Below, in pieces: positions 8,893 to 17,833 of a stretch of 64,000 bases of DNA. This stretch comes from Pseudanabaena mucicola FACHB-723 (GTDB taxonomy: Bacteria > Cyanobacteriota > Cyanobacteriia > Pseudanabaenales > Pseudanabaenaceae), in NCBI RefSeq assembly GCF_014696385.1, contig NZ_JACJQB010000011.1, positions 23,858 to 87,857 on the forward strand. Direction: 5' to 3'. The translations under genes and the position numbers were made by a program. A model generated the notes under the pieces. It was not told where the DNA came from and did not search any database. It worked only from the letters and a program-made list of their open reading frames with translations. How positions within the stretch are numbered: position 1 is the stretch's first letter; the number at the start of each line of letters is the position of its first letter.

Positions 8893-10353
8893 TTATATAG
8901 CAGGCTGTTGTTGATGCCATGCCGTTGACTGCTCATAGCCATAGGCAACTTGCAATAACACATCTTCCCGCAATACATTGGCAATCATCTGCAAACCAAT
9001 GGGCATTCCTTTAGAATCAAATCCACAGGGAATACTAATTCCCGGTAAACCTGCCAAGTTTACAGGAATGGTCATCAAGTCAGACAAATACATGCCAAGG
9101 GGATCTTCAGTTTTACTACCTGCCTTAAAAGCCGTAGTTGGGGCGGTTGGGCAAACAAGTACATCGACTTGTTCAAAGGCTTTTTGGAAATCTTGAACAA
9201 TCAACGTTCTCACTTTTTGCGCCTTGAGGTAATAGGCATCGTAATAACCTGCCGACAAAACATATGTACCGATCATGATCCGTCGCTTTACTTCTGCACC
9301 GAAGCCTTGCTCACGTGTATTTTCGTACATCTTTAGCAAGTTATCCGCATTCTCATCACGGAAACCATACTTTACGCCATCATAGCGAGCAAGGTTTGCA
9401 GACGCTTCCGAAGGCGCAATGATGTAGTAGGTGGGCAAGCCATAGCGGAAGCGAGGACAAGAGATTTCATAGACCTCTGCACCCATACTCTCCATATGTG
9501 CGATCGCATTTCTGACTGCGGTTTCCACTTCGCTATCTAGCCCTTCGCCAAAGGTTTCGGTAATCACACCAACTTTTTTGCCCTTAAGGGATTGGGTTAA
9601 ATCGGGTGTTAATAATGAAGCGTAGTCAGGAATTTTAGTGTTAATGCTGGTGGAATCTTTAGGGTCATAGCCCGCGATCGCACCCAAGAAAATTGCCGCA
9701 TCTTCAACGGTATTGGCAAAAGGCCCGATCTGGTCAAGGGACGAGGCAAAAGCAACTAGTCCAAAGCGAGAGACTAAACCATAGGTCGGCTTGAGCCCAA
9801 CCACACCACAGTAAGAAGCAGGTTGCCGAATCGAACCACCTGTATCAGAACCCGTGGCAATTACACATTCGCCACTTGATACTGCTGCCGCCGAACCACC
9901 TGATGACCCACCGGGTACATAGTCAGTATTCCAAGGATTAGCGGTTAAGGCGATCGCCGAGTTTTCGGTGGAGCTACCCATGGCGAATTCATCGAGGTTG
10001 GTTTTGCCTACCATCACTGTGCCCGATGCTCTCAACTTGGCGGTAATGGTGGCTTCGTAGGGGGGCGCAAAATTTTTCAGCATCTTCGAGCCGCAGGTGG
10101 TGGGCATTCCCTTGACACACATGTTGTCTTTCATGCCCAGTGGCACACCCGCCAGTGCAGGCAAATTTTCCCCTGCGGCGATGGCGGCATCAATAACTTT
10201 TGCCTGTGCGATCGCAACTTCTGGGGTAACGGTCACAAAACTATGTAATTTCGGCTCTAACCGATCAATCCGATCTAAAAAATCTTGAGCAATTTCGGTT
10301 GCTGATCGCTCTTTATTTAATAAGGTTTGGCGAATTTGGGCGATCGACATCAT
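8893..10353 (-). CDS. gatA: Asp-tRNA(Asn)/Glu-tRNA(Gln) amidotransferase subunit A
   Basis: GatA is the amidase subunit of GatCAB. It releases ammonia from glutamine to convert misacylated Glu-tRNA(Gln) and Asp-tRNA(Asn). The 486-residue product shows the amidase signature: the catalytic Lys in MKDNMCVKG, the Gly/Ser-rich [14 protein letters not shown], and the nucleophile region [17 protein letters not shown] second methionine immediately follows the first; either could be the start. gatB and gatC are not adjacent, as is usual in cyanobacteria. Confidence 0.96.
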   Translation of the reverse strand: MMSIAQIRQTLLNKERSATEIAQDFLDRIDRLEPKLHSFVTVTPEVAIAQAKVIDAAIAAGENLPALAGVPLGMKDNMCVKGMPTTCGSKMLKNFAPPYEATITAKLRASGTVMVGKTNLDEFAMGSSTENSAIALTANPWNTDYVPGGSSGGSAAAVSSGECVIATGSDTGGSIRQPASYCGVVGLKPTYGLVSRFGLVAFASSLDQIGPFANTVEDAAIFLGAIAGYDPKDSTSINTKIPDYASLLTPDLTQSLKGKKVGVITETFGEGLDSEVETAVRNAIAHMESMGAEVYEISCPRFRYGLPTYYIIAPSEASANLARYDGVKYGFRDENADNLLKMYENTREQGFGAEVKRRIMIGTYVLSAGYYDAYYLKAQKVRTLIVQDFQKAFEQVDVLVCPTAPTTAFKAGSKTEDPLGMYLSDLMTIPVNLAGLPGISIPCGFDSKGMPIGLQMIANVLREDVLLQVAYGYEQSTAWHQQQPAI

Positions 10354-10464
10354 AAAGAATCTAATATGTCATTGGGCTAAGCTCTTAAGTATAAAACTAA
10401 ACCCTAGCGACTTGAGATCCGATTTCTATTCCCTGAGCCAATCAAACATCATTAATAGTATACA

Positions 10465-10509
10465 GATTCAAAAAATAAAGGGGGCTAAACCCCCTTTATT
10501 TTTTGAATC
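10465..10509. terminator. Perfect 20-bp-arm hairpin
   Basis: GATTCAAAAAATAAAGGGGG with a CTAAA loop and a perfect complementary arm ends in a T-rich tract. It lies in the 219-bp space between divergent gatA and the STAS gene, where no obvious transcript needs ending. It may be another mobile palindrome or an element of the STAS leader. Confidence 0.5.
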
Positions 10510-10572
10510 TTCTGGACAAGTGCGGAGAAAGCAAATAGAATATATCCGCAAATTAAGGTACGCTCGCACCAC

Positions 10573-10956
10573 TTGGAGGTTATTATTCCTGAACCGCTAA
10601 CCCTGACTGTGAGTTTAAGAGGCAGCCGCGAAGTCAAGGACACCTATCAATTAATCCGCCTCACAGGTCTTCTCGACGCTTTTTCTGAGCCAGCCTTTAA
10701 AAAGGTCATTGGCAAATGCGTTGAGGATGGGCCTTTTAACGTGATTTTAGATCTGTCAACCATTGATTTTGTTGATAGTTCTGGATTGGGGGTTTTAGTC
10801 CAGATGGCAAAAAAGACACAAACCCTAAACGGTACGCTGCAAATCATCACCAACGCTAGAGTTACCCAGACTGTGAAATTGGTGAGACTCGACCAGTTCT
10901 TGTCACTTCAGACATCCATTGACGAAGCGCTAGCAAAGCTGAATCAATCTAAGTAG
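10573..10956 (+). CDS. STAS-domain anti-sigma-factor antagonist
   Basis: This 127-residue protein is a single STAS domain of the SpoIIAA/RsbV type. Such proteins bind or release anti-sigma kinases according to their phosphorylation. The phospho-acceptor motif DFVDSSGLG is at about 65-73. A Gln/Lys-rich helix and KLVRLDQFL near the end fit the family. The start is uncertain: the TTG at 10573 gives this length, but a strong GGAGG lies within its first codons (10575-10579). That site would instead serve a start about 6-8 bp further on, where only non-canonical ATT codons occur; a GTG about 36 bp downstream is another option. Confidence 0.85.
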   Translation: MEVIIPEPLTLTVSLRGSREVKDTYQLIRLTGLLDAFSEPAFKKVIGKCVEDGPFNVILDLSTIDFVDSSGLGVLVQMAKKTQTLNGTLQIITNARVTQTVKLVRLDQFLSLQTSIDEALAKLNQSK

Positions 10957-11324
10957 ACATTCTGTAAATTTATTAAAATTTATTAGTGAATTTAAGTGTA
11001 GTTAGAACAGGCTAGATATACAAAAACTAAGCACAATCGATCGATTAACAACCACTAGGACTCAATAGGTAGGCAAATTAAGCGGGGCAATTTTTTCTGA
11101 ATGAACTACCCGTCAAGGATTTGTAGATCTTGACAGCCTAGACCGATTTTGATTAAGTCCAATTGCGTTTGATTTTGTCAAAATCTGCCGCAATCAACCT
11201 ATGATGTAAGTAAGATAAAATTTAGAGATCAAGGGGCAAGCATAACTTACTCCTTGGTCTCTAATTGTCTGAAGTTCTTTCAAGCCAATCATCCCAATAT
11301 ATTTTGTGATGGCATTATCCTGTA
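10957..11324. other. 368-bp non-coding stretch upstream of mrnC
   Basis: No convincing reading frame is seen. Near the 3' end, at 11224-11262, an imperfect hairpin (AGAGATCAAGG pairing with CCTTGGTCTCT, 17-base loop) precedes the mrnC start by about 60 bp. The rest is AT-rich and featureless to my reading. Confidence 0.4.
11224..11262 (+). promoter_or_regulatory. Leader hairpin upstream of mrnC
   Basis: AGAGATCAAGG and CCTTGGTCTCT form an 11-bp stem with one mismatch around a 17-base loop. There is no T-run, so a role in mRNA stability or processing is as likely as termination. Confidence 0.35.
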
Positions 11325-11720
11325 ATGTCCTTTAGCCCAGTATTTAACAATATCGCTGAGATCCCTGTCTCTGCCCTAGCTTATATTGGAGATGCTGTGT
11401 ATGAAATGCAGATGCGGTTGCATTACTTATTGCCGCCGCGCACAGCCAAACAGTATCACCAACTTGTAGTTAGTCAAGTTAGAGCAGAGCAGCAAGCACA
11501 CCTTCTCGAAAAACTCGATCTCACAGATTTTGAGTGCGATCTGGTCAAACGCGGGCGCAATGCTGCGGGATCTGCACCACGTAAAGTTGATCCTCGTATT
11601 TACCAAAAGGCAACAGGATTTGAAACACTGATTGGTTATCTTTATCTAACCGATCGCGATCGCCTTGACCAAATTTTTACCCAGCTAATTAGCCACATCG
11701 ATACACCAGCGCCGCTATGA
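11325..11720 (+). CDS. mrnC: Mini-ribonuclease III
   Basis: MrnC is a dimeric RNase III catalytic domain without the double-stranded RNA-binding domain. It matures 23S rRNA. The 131-residue product carries the signature LAYIGDAVYEM (acidic catalytic residue) near residue 18 and the second acidic patch in ETLIGYLYL near residue 105, and has KRGRNA in between. Its stop overlaps the rlmB start by 4 bp (ATGA), so two rRNA-processing enzymes are translationally coupled. Confidence 0.94.
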   Translation: MSFSPVFNNIAEIPVSALAYIGDAVYEMQMRLHYLLPPRTAKQYHQLVVSQVRAEQQAHLLEKLDLTDFECDLVKRGRNAAGSAPRKVDPRIYQKATGFETLIGYLYLTDRDRLDQIFTQLISHIDTPAPL

Positions 11721-13270
11721 CAACGCAACCTAGACTCAAATCTAAAGAAAATTCTGATCGCACCAATTCTGATCGCCCTAGCCGAGACACCGATCGCAAA
11801 TTTGAAAAGCGTTCTGACAAGTCTTTTGATAAACCCTTTGATAAGTATGCCGATAAGCGCTCTGACCGTAGCGCAGGAAAATATTCAGACAATAAGTACG
11901 GTGACAAGCAAAGATCGGACAGTCGTCCTGAGCGTGGTGGTGAAAGCTCTTTTGAGAAACCTTACAAGTCCGCTGATAAATCCGATAGGTACTCAGACAA
12001 GCGTTCTGATAGTCGTTCCGATTCCAAGTATTCTGGCAAGTCTGATAAATATGCAGGTAAATATGCAGACAAGCGCTCTGACTCCAAGTATGGCGGCGAT
12101 CGTCGTCCTGAAAAGAGCTATGAGAAGCGCTCCGATTCTTCGTCAGAGCCAAGGTTTGATCGCAAATTTGATAAACCCATTGGCAAGAAGTTTGGCGACA
12201 AGTTCGCTGAGAAGAAGTTCGGCGATAAAAAATTTGCTGATAAGAAATTCGGTGATAAAAAGTTCGGCGATAAAAAGTTTGAACGCAGCGATCGTCCCGA
12301 ACGCTCAGATCGCTCTGATCGTGGGGATCGCAATTTTGGAGATCGTCCTGAGCGCAACTTTGGCGATCGCAAATTTGATCGCGATCGCAATTTCGGGGAT
12401 CGTCCATCCGTTCCTAATTTTGAGCGGCGCTCGTTGCCGCCAATTTCCCGCAATGTTGATCCCGATGGCGAACTAGGGATTGCTGCGCCAGTCCATAATC
12501 CAGACAATCCTGATATTGTTTACGGTCGTCATGCCGTTGAAGCAGTACTAAATAGCGATCGCAGCATCAACCGCGTGTGGGTAACCCCCAGATTGCGTTA
12601 TGCTCCCGACTTCTTGCCGCTCATTGATGCCGCCAAGTCATCGGGGGCAGTTGTCGATGAAGTCGATAACCTGCGCCTTGATCGGATTACCGACAATGGC
12701 AGACACCAAGGTATTGCCGTACAGGTTTCCGCCTATGAATACACTGACATTGATTTGTTAATTGCTAGTGCTAAAGAAAAATCTGCACAGCCCGTGATCG
12801 TTATTGCTGATAGCATCACCGATCCCCACAACTTAGGCGCGATTATTCGCAGTGCCGCCGCCTTGGGCGCACAAGGTCTAGTCATTCCCCAGCGTCGCGC
12901 CGCAGGCATTACTGCCACAGTTGCCAAGGTTGCCGCAGGTACATTGGAAGTCCTGCCCGTTGCCCGTGTTGTTAACCTCAACCGCGCCCTTGAAAAGATC
13001 AAAGAAGCGGGCTTCTGGGTCTATGGCACTATGGCAGGCGCGAGTGAACCGATTCATAAAGCCAAATTTTCAGGCGCGATTGCCTTGGTAATCGGCGCAG
13101 AAGATGAAGGCTTGAGTCTTTCTGTTCAGAAAAACTGTGATTTTCTGGTGTCTATACCTTTAGAGGGAAAAGTAGAAAGCCTGAATGCTTCAGTTGCCAC
13201 GGGAATGGCGCTGTATGAGATTTTTAGACAACGTTGGGTGAATACGTTAAACCTGAACAATTTGTCTTGA
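11717..13270 (+). CDS. rlmB: 23S rRNA (guanosine-2'-O)-methyltransferase RlmB with long repetitive N-terminus
   Basis: The SpoU/TrmH-type methyltransferase occupies about residues 262-510: VYGRHAVEAVLNSDRSINR, then DSITDPHNLGAIIRSAAALG, AAGTLEVLPVARV, and LVIGAEDEGLS plus VESLNASVATGMALYE in the trefoil-knot SAM site. It 2'-O-methylates the G2251 loop of 23S rRNA in the E. coli family member. The first 245 residues are low complexity, rich in Lys, Arg, Asp and Ser. They contain runs of KKFGDKKFADKK and SDRSDR type, probably disordered and RNA-binding. Cyanobacterial RlmB often has such a tail, but this one is long. It is coupled to mrnC by a 4-bp overlap. Confidence 0.92.
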   Translation: MTTQPRLKSKENSDRTNSDRPSRDTDRKFEKRSDKSFDKPFDKYADKRSDRSAGKYSDNKYGDKQRSDSRPERGGESSFEKPYKSADKSDRYSDKRSDSRSDSKYSGKSDKYAGKYADKRSDSKYGGDRRPEKSYEKRSDSSSEPRFDRKFDKPIGKKFGDKFAEKKFGDKKFADKKFGDKKFGDKKFERSDRPERSDRSDRGDRNFGDRPERNFGDRKFDRDRNFGDRPSVPNFERRSLPPISRNVDPDGELGIAAPVHNPDNPDIVYGRHAVEAVLNSDRSINRVWVTPRLRYAPDFLPLIDAAKSSGAVVDEVDNLRLDRITDNGRHQGIAVQVSAYEYTDIDLLIASAKEKSAQPVIVIADSITDPHNLGAIIRSAAALGAQGLVIPQRRAAGITATVAKVAAGTLEVLPVARVVNLNRALEKIKEAGFWVYGTMAGASEPIHKAKFSGAIALVIGAEDEGLSLSVQKNCDFLVSIPLEGKVESLNASVATGMALYEIFRQRWVNTLNLNNLS

Positions 13271-13324
13271 AGTCTTGTTTTAAGTTATATAAAGATATAG
13301 AAAAGCTTTAATATCTGGTGAGGT

Positions 13325-13356
13325 TTGCAATATCTGGTTTACCGAAGATATTGCAA
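13325..13356. terminator. Hairpin after rlmB
   Basis: TTGCAATATCT/AGATATTGCAA is a perfect 11-bp stem with a 10-base loop, 54 bp after the rlmB stop and 59 bp before the next gene. There is no long T-run. It is either a weak terminator or a processing hairpin. Confidence 0.4.
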
Positions 13357-13414
13357 CTCCCTACAGTTAAAGCTTTTTCCTCCCCTAAACCATTCACTCT
13401 AGTTATGTAAAATC

Positions 13415-13711
13415 ATGGGTGGTAATTTGTTTAAGAATATATTTACCTCAGCTCTCGAAACATTTGGTCTCGCGGTATGGGTCGAAATCGTTACTGATTC
13501 GCCCCGTTGTACTTACTACTTTGGACCATTTGCTAGCACATCTGATGCTGAGGAAGCCAAAGTTGGCTACATCGAAGATTTGGAAGCAGAAGGTTCTAAG
13601 GGTATGACAGTGATGGTTAAACGCTGTAAGCCCGAAAAATTGACTATTTACGATGATTCACTGGATTTTAAGTTAGACCGTTTTTTTGCATTTAGCGGTC
13701 AGACTCTATAG
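13415..13711 (+). CDS. DUF1816 domain protein
   Basis: The 98-residue product matches the cyanobacterial DUF1816 family: VWVEIVTDSPRCTYYFGPF, then DAEEAKVGYIEDLEAEG and VMVKRCKPEKLT. The family is restricted mainly to cyanobacteria and is sometimes discussed together with phycobilisome-linked CpcD-like folds; its function is unknown. The gene has its own terminator at 13730. The ATG at 13415 is used; an overlapping +2-frame reading is a shadow. Confidence 0.85.
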   Translation: MGGNLFKNIFTSALETFGLAVWVEIVTDSPRCTYYFGPFASTSDAEEAKVGYIEDLEAEGSKGMTVMVKRCKPEKLTIYDDSLDFKLDRFFAFSGQTL

Positions 13712-13729
13712 TCATCATTTTGATGAATG

Positions 13730-13758
13730 AATTGGGGGGCTATAGCCCCTAATTTTTT
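13730..13758 (+). terminator. Rho-independent terminator of the DUF1816 gene
   Basis: GGGGCTATAGCCCC followed by TAATTTTTT, 19 bp after the stop codon. Confidence 0.8.
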
Positions 13759-13843
13759 GTGAGATAAATGCATAATTTAAGATTTGCAAAAATCTATAAA
13801 TTTTCAAATTTTCAATCAATTTTTTAATTTTTAAAACAACCGT

Positions 13844-14497
13844 ATGTTATTTGGATTTGGTAAAAAACTAACCCTTCCCACGGCAGCAGATGCTCTCCCT
13901 GGAAGGACAACCAGCATCCCTACCGCTTCACACCATTTTGTGAATGGTCATGCTTTAAAGCCACCTTTTCCTGAAGGTATGGAAATAGCTGTATTTGGTT
14001 TAGGTTGTTTTTGGGGGGCAGAGCGCAAGTTTTGGCAACAAAATGGGGTTTATGTGACGGCGGTGGGCTATGCCGCAGGACTAACACCCAACCCCACTTA
14101 CGAAGAAGTTTGTTCGGGGATGACAGGACATAACGAAGTTGTTTTAGTTGTGTTTGATCCTAAGTTGATCAGCTATGCCGATCTGCTCAAAGTATTTTGG
14201 GAATCGCACAACCCTACCCAAGGAATGCAACAGGGCAACGACAAAGGTACTCAATATCGGTCGGGCATTTACGTGTATAACGATAACCAAAGAAAACTTG
14301 CTGAAGAATCGAGGGAGATTTATCAGGATGCTCTCAAATCGTCGGGAATGAAACAGGGCATCACTACAGAAATTCGTGATGCTGGTGAGTTTTATTATGC
14401 TGAGGGCTATCATCAGCAATACCTTGCCAAGAATCCAGGGGGATATTGCGGCTTAGGCGGTACAAATGTTTGTTACCCCACTGCCGTAGCATCCTAA
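13844..14497 (+). CDS. msrA: Peptide methionine-S-sulfoxide reductase
   Basis: MsrA repairs oxidised methionine (S epimer). The 217-residue product has the catalytic [14 protein letters not shown] motif near residue 55, then [39 protein letters not shown], and a C-terminal region with resolving cysteines ([14 protein letters not shown]). The first 45 residues ([16 protein letters not shown]) match the cyanobacterial/plant-type N-terminal extension and are not a signal peptide. The T-run terminator at 14510 follows. Confidence 0.95.
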   Translation: MLFGFGKKLTLPTAADALPGRTTSIPTASHHFVNGHALKPPFPEGMEIAVFGLGCFWGAERKFWQQNGVYVTAVGYAAGLTPNPTYEEVCSGMTGHNEVVLVVFDPKLISYADLLKVFWESHNPTQGMQQGNDKGTQYRSGIYVYNDNQRKLAEESREIYQDALKSSGMKQGITTEIRDAGEFYYAEGYHQQYLAKNPGGYCGLGGTNVCYPTAVAS

Positions 14498-14509
14498 AAC
14501 TCAAATAAC

Positions 14510-14538
14510 AAAAAATCCTCGCAAAGCGAGGATTTTTT
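14510..14538. terminator. Bidirectional terminator between msrA and the LpxB-like gene
   Basis: AAAAAATCCTCGC-AAA-GCGAGGATTTTTT lies between the two convergent stop codons, with A- and T-runs on each side. Confidence 0.85.
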
Positions 14539-14540
14539 GT

Positions 14541-15800
14541 TTAAAGCATAGAAATCGCCATCTCAGCAAGTTTAGTAGCTGCACCTGCCTCACCACACAC
14601 TTGCTTTAAGCGATCGCAAATTTTGGTCAGCTCATCAGGATGCTCAAGATAAAAACTAATTTTTTCGGCAACTTGGGTCGGCGTTAATTTACCTAGCATC
14701 TCTGGCACAACCATCTCACCTGCCCAGATATTTGGCCAAGCTAACAGTTGCCCTTTCTTTTCAATTTGGGCAATCAGGATAGCATTAATGACCATCCCTA
14801 AGGATTTGCCTAGCAATGGCGTAGCTGCCAATAGCCCCAGAATGCCATCCCAGCCAACCTTCATATCCGTAAAGTTTGTGGGTAATAGTACGATCATCGG
14901 CTGATTTAGTGCTGCTAACTCGGCGGTATTTGCGCCAACTGTCGTCACACAGATCTGACTACTTTTGATTAGCTCATGGGCAGGGAAAGCGCGATGAAGT
15001 TTAATCACAGTACCTTTAGCGGTGACTAGGTTCCCATCATCAGTTAAGTTGGCTGTAGAGCCTGTACTGTCAGAAGTCGGGAAAACATTTTGAGCATATT
15101 CTGCAAGAACTTCAGGGGTGGTGGTTGGCGCAAGGGCAATTACAAACTCTAACTCAGGACGTTGTTGTTGCAAAATATCTGCGATCGCAACGACCAGAGG
15201 TACACCGATTTTAAGCTTGTGTCCCTTAGACCCGGGCATAAAACAAATTCTTTGGTTAGATGCAGGATCTCTAACGACATCTTGTCCCGATTGATCGACC
15301 ATCAAATCACCAATCACCCGTGCCTTGTCACGAAATGGAGACGGGATGCGATCGGCAATCGTTTGATTCCTGACGGCAAAGCTATCTGCCCAGCGATACC
15401 ATCGTGCTTCCCATTCGGCATAAATCAGGGTTTTATAGCCCAGTCTTTTTGCGATCGCAAGGGCAAAAAATTGATCGCCGCCCAAGAAAATGACAATCCC
15501 CTGCTTTGCCCATGCCCAATCGGGAGTTCTGCCCCACAGCAAAAAATCAAAAAACTGATCCTGCGGTAAAACCCGTGCCACATTAGGGAAACTTTTGGCT
15601 AGTTGTGCTTCCTGACCACTAGCATTTTGGCAAGGGGATAGGGCGATCGAAATGCGAATTGAGGATCTATGGGAATCTGTTGGCGATGCTGTTTCTAAAG
15701 CGCGTAGAAATGGATATACCCATGTAGTTAGTTCCCCAGGACCATTCGACAGAATCAAAATATCTGCGGAAACATCAGTGGAGAAAGGGATATTAGCCAT
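14541..15800 (-). CDS. Lipid-A-disaccharide-synthase-like glycosyltransferase (cyanobacterial family)
   Basis: The product (about 419 residues from the ATG at 15800, MANIPFSTDV) resembles the LpxB/GT19 fold. It has an early ILSNGPGELTTWVYP motif, an IVIFLGGDQFFALAIA segment, a central SxxxVIGDLMVD, FMPGSKGHKLKIGVP (the start of the UDP-sugar domain), and a late TTVGANTAELAALNQPMIVLLP donor-site motif. Cyanobacteria do not make typical lipid A, so its substrate is unknown. An upstream ATG at 15815 is possible but adds only five residues. Confidence 0.75.
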   Translation of the reverse strand: MANIPFSTDVSADILILSNGPGELTTWVYPFLRALETASPTDSHRSSIRISIALSPCQNASGQEAQLAKSFPNVARVLPQDQFFDFLLWGRTPDWAWAKQGIVIFLGGDQFFALAIAKRLGYKTLIYAEWEARWYRWADSFAVRNQTIADRIPSPFRDKARVIGDLMVDQSGQDVVRDPASNQRICFMPGSKGHKLKIGVPLVVAIADILQQQRPELEFVIALAPTTTPEVLAEYAQNVFPTSDSTGSTANLTDDGNLVTAKGTVIKLHRAFPAHELIKSSQICVTTVGANTAELAALNQPMIVLLPTNFTDMKVGWDGILGLLAATPLLGKSLGMVINAILIAQIEKKGQLLAWPNIWAGEMVVPEMLGKLTPTQVAEKISFYLEHPDELTKICDRLKQVCGEAGAATKLAEMAISML

Positions 15801-15976
15801 GTATAACGTAGACAAATGATTGCGGACTATGTTTACTTTAAGGGACTTGATCGGTTTATCGGTAGAAATTGAAATGAGGGGATCGAATTCACGATAAAAT
15901 TATGCACTCATAATCAAGTTAAATTAAAAGTTAGTTACCCAGCTTTTTACCCAAATTTTTTATAAGCGTCACGCAT

Positions 15977-16843
15977 GTGGATTTAAGTAGTTTATTTGAT
16001 ACACCGAAACCCGTAATTGGGGTCATCCATCTTCTGCCCTTGCCGACTTCACCACGTTGGGGTAGCAGCCTCAAAGAGGTCATGGATCGAGCAGAACAGG
16101 AAGCAACCGCACTCGCCGCAGGTGGAGTGCATGGAATTATTGTTGAGAATTTTTTTGATGCACCATTTACTAAGGATCATGTTGATCCTGCGGTAGTTAG
16201 CGCCATGAGTCTGATTGTCCATCGGGTCAAGCAGATGGTTGGTATTCCTGTCGGCATTAATGTTTTGCGGAACGATGGTCATAGTGCCCTTGCGATCGCC
16301 TCCTGTGTTGGTGCAAAGTTTATCCGTGTCAATGTGCTGATGGGTGTCATGGCAACTGACCAAGGCATTATTGAAGGTGATGCTTACAAACTCTTACGCT
16401 ATCGCCGCGAACTAGGCTCAGATGTCAAAATCTTTGCTGATGTGTTGGTCAAGCACGCCCAACCTATTTCTGTACCGCAAATATCTGCGGCTGTTCACGA
16501 TACGATCCATCGTGGGCTAGCCGATGCCGTGATTTTGTCAGGATGGGCTACGGGGCAAGCACCAATATCAGAAGACCTCAAGGAAGCAAAAATTGCTTGC
16601 GGTGATACACCTCTATTTGTTGGTTCTGGCGCAACTTGGGAAAATGTACCGCAGTTGATGGAATATGCAGATGGTGTAATTGTCTCTAGTTCGCTCAAAC
16701 GTAATGGTCAAATTCAACAGTCGATTGATCCCATCAGAGTTAGTCGTTTTGTCGATGCGGTGCGACTAGATATTGCCAATAAAAAAAACAAGCATCTTGC
16801 TGAAGAGCAAATATTGCGATCGCCACCCGTATCAATTGGTTAA
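15977..16843 (+). CDS. btpA: Photosystem I biogenesis protein BtpA
   Basis: BtpA is a peripheral thylakoid protein needed for stable accumulation of the PSI reaction-centre proteins in Synechocystis. The 288-residue product shows the TIM-barrel-like BtpA family: PVIGVIHLLPLPTSPRWG, GGVHGIIVENFFDAPF, GIPVGINVLRNDG and KIFADVLVKHA. The start is a GTG at 15977 (MDLSSLF); no nearer ATG fits. It is followed on the same strand by the VKOR-thioredoxin gene, and a hairpin lies between them. Confidence 0.94.
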   Translation: MDLSSLFDTPKPVIGVIHLLPLPTSPRWGSSLKEVMDRAEQEATALAAGGVHGIIVENFFDAPFTKDHVDPAVVSAMSLIVHRVKQMVGIPVGINVLRNDGHSALAIASCVGAKFIRVNVLMGVMATDQGIIEGDAYKLLRYRRELGSDVKIFADVLVKHAQPISVPQISAAVHDTIHRGLADAVILSGWATGQAPISEDLKEAKIACGDTPLFVGSGATWENVPQLMEYADGVIVSSSLKRNGQIQQSIDPIRVSRFVDAVRLDIANKKNKHLAEEQILRSPPVSIG

Positions 16844-16858
16844 AATTTTATAGAGGGT

Positions 16859-16883
16859 CATCACCTCGTCATTGGAGGTGATG
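16859..16883 (+). terminator. Hairpin between btpA and the VKOR gene
   Basis: CATCACCTC/GAGGTGATG is a perfect 9-bp stem with a 7-base loop. It has no T-run, so it may attenuate rather than end transcription. Confidence 0.45.
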
Positions 16884-16926
16884 CTCGCAAGTTTTATTAG
16901 TAGGTAGGTACAAATTGTCAGGAACT

Positions 16927-17802
16927 ATGCGAAAACGATCTGAGCCGTGGTTGCATCGGTGGTCGCGCCCTGCGATCGTCGCTTTGACTTTATTTGGTTT
17001 TTCTCTAACCACTTATTTGACCGTAACTCATTTTTTTGGACAAAAAGTTGCCCTATGTGATGTCCAAGGTAGTGGCTGTGACTTAGTGCTAAGCAGTGAA
17101 TACGCCAAGATTTTCGGAATTCCTCTGACAATTTTTGGGGCGCTAGGCTACCTCACGCTAGGTCTATTGGCGGGATTACCCTTAATCTTAAAAAAGGATG
17201 ATCCCAAAGCTCAAGCCCAACTCAAAGAAACCGCCAACTTCTTGATGTTTATGGTGTCTTCGGCAACCTTTGTTTTTAGCGGCTACTTGATGTATCTATT
17301 AGCATCAGGCAGTATTGGCGGTCAGCCACAGGTTTGCCTTTACTGCATTTCTTCAGCAGTGACGATGACCACAATTTGGTTGCTGACCATTTTTGGCAAT
17401 GCTTGGAAAGATATAGGCAATCTATTTTTTACAGGGGCGATCGTGGCAATCGTCACGCTGACGGGGACACTCGGTGTTTATGCTAGCCAGGGCAAACTCT
17501 CGGCTCAGAGTAACTCGTTTGCAGGACGATTAGCCCAACACTTAACTACCACTAATGCCAAGATGTATGGCGCATATTGGTGTTCACATTGTGAAAACCA
17601 AAAGAGAAAGTTTGGTGAAGCTCAAAAGCTAATTCCCTATATTGAATGCGACCCTAATGGGGAAAAGTCCCAAACTGCGTTGTGCCAACAAAAAGGAATT
17701 AAAGGATTTCCTACTTGGGAAATCAACGGCAAGATGCTTTCGGGTGAGAGAAGTTTAGAAGAATTAGCTAATGAGTCTGGATATACAGGCGATCGCAGCT
17801 AA
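16927..17802 (+). CDS. VKOR homologue fused to a thioredoxin domain
   Basis: This is an integral membrane thiol oxidase. The VKOR half transfers electrons from the thioredoxin half to quinone and so drives disulfide formation in the lumen or periplasm. Residues are about 291 from the ATG at 16927; a TTG 12 bp upstream is also in frame. Four or five helices carry the loop cysteine pair (LCDVQGSGCD) and the active CxxC (VCLYCIS). The C-terminal thioredoxin domain has YWCSHCENQK and the cis-proline motif KGFPTW plus two more cysteines (IECDP, LCQQKG). All expected redox cysteines are present. Confidence 0.94.
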   Translation: MRKRSEPWLHRWSRPAIVALTLFGFSLTTYLTVTHFFGQKVALCDVQGSGCDLVLSSEYAKIFGIPLTIFGALGYLTLGLLAGLPLILKKDDPKAQAQLKETANFLMFMVSSATFVFSGYLMYLLASGSIGGQPQVCLYCISSAVTMTTIWLLTIFGNAWKDIGNLFFTGAIVAIVTLTGTLGVYASQGKLSAQSNSFAGRLAQHLTTTNAKMYGAYWCSHCENQKRKFGEAQKLIPYIECDPNGEKSQTALCQQKGIKGFPTWEINGKMLSGERSLEELANESGYTGDRS

Positions 17803-17833
17803 AAAAAGAGAGTGCCAAGCACTCTCTTTTTTT
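17801..17833. terminator. Bidirectional terminator between the VKOR gene and the binding-protein gene
   Basis: AAAAAAAGAGAGTGC-caa-GCACTCTCTTTTTTT overlaps both stop codons of the convergent pair. Confidence 0.88.

Noticed and set aside
11778..12476. Long frames on both strands over the start of rlmB
   Set aside because: They arise from the repetitive codons of the charged RlmB tail and encode no recognisable protein.
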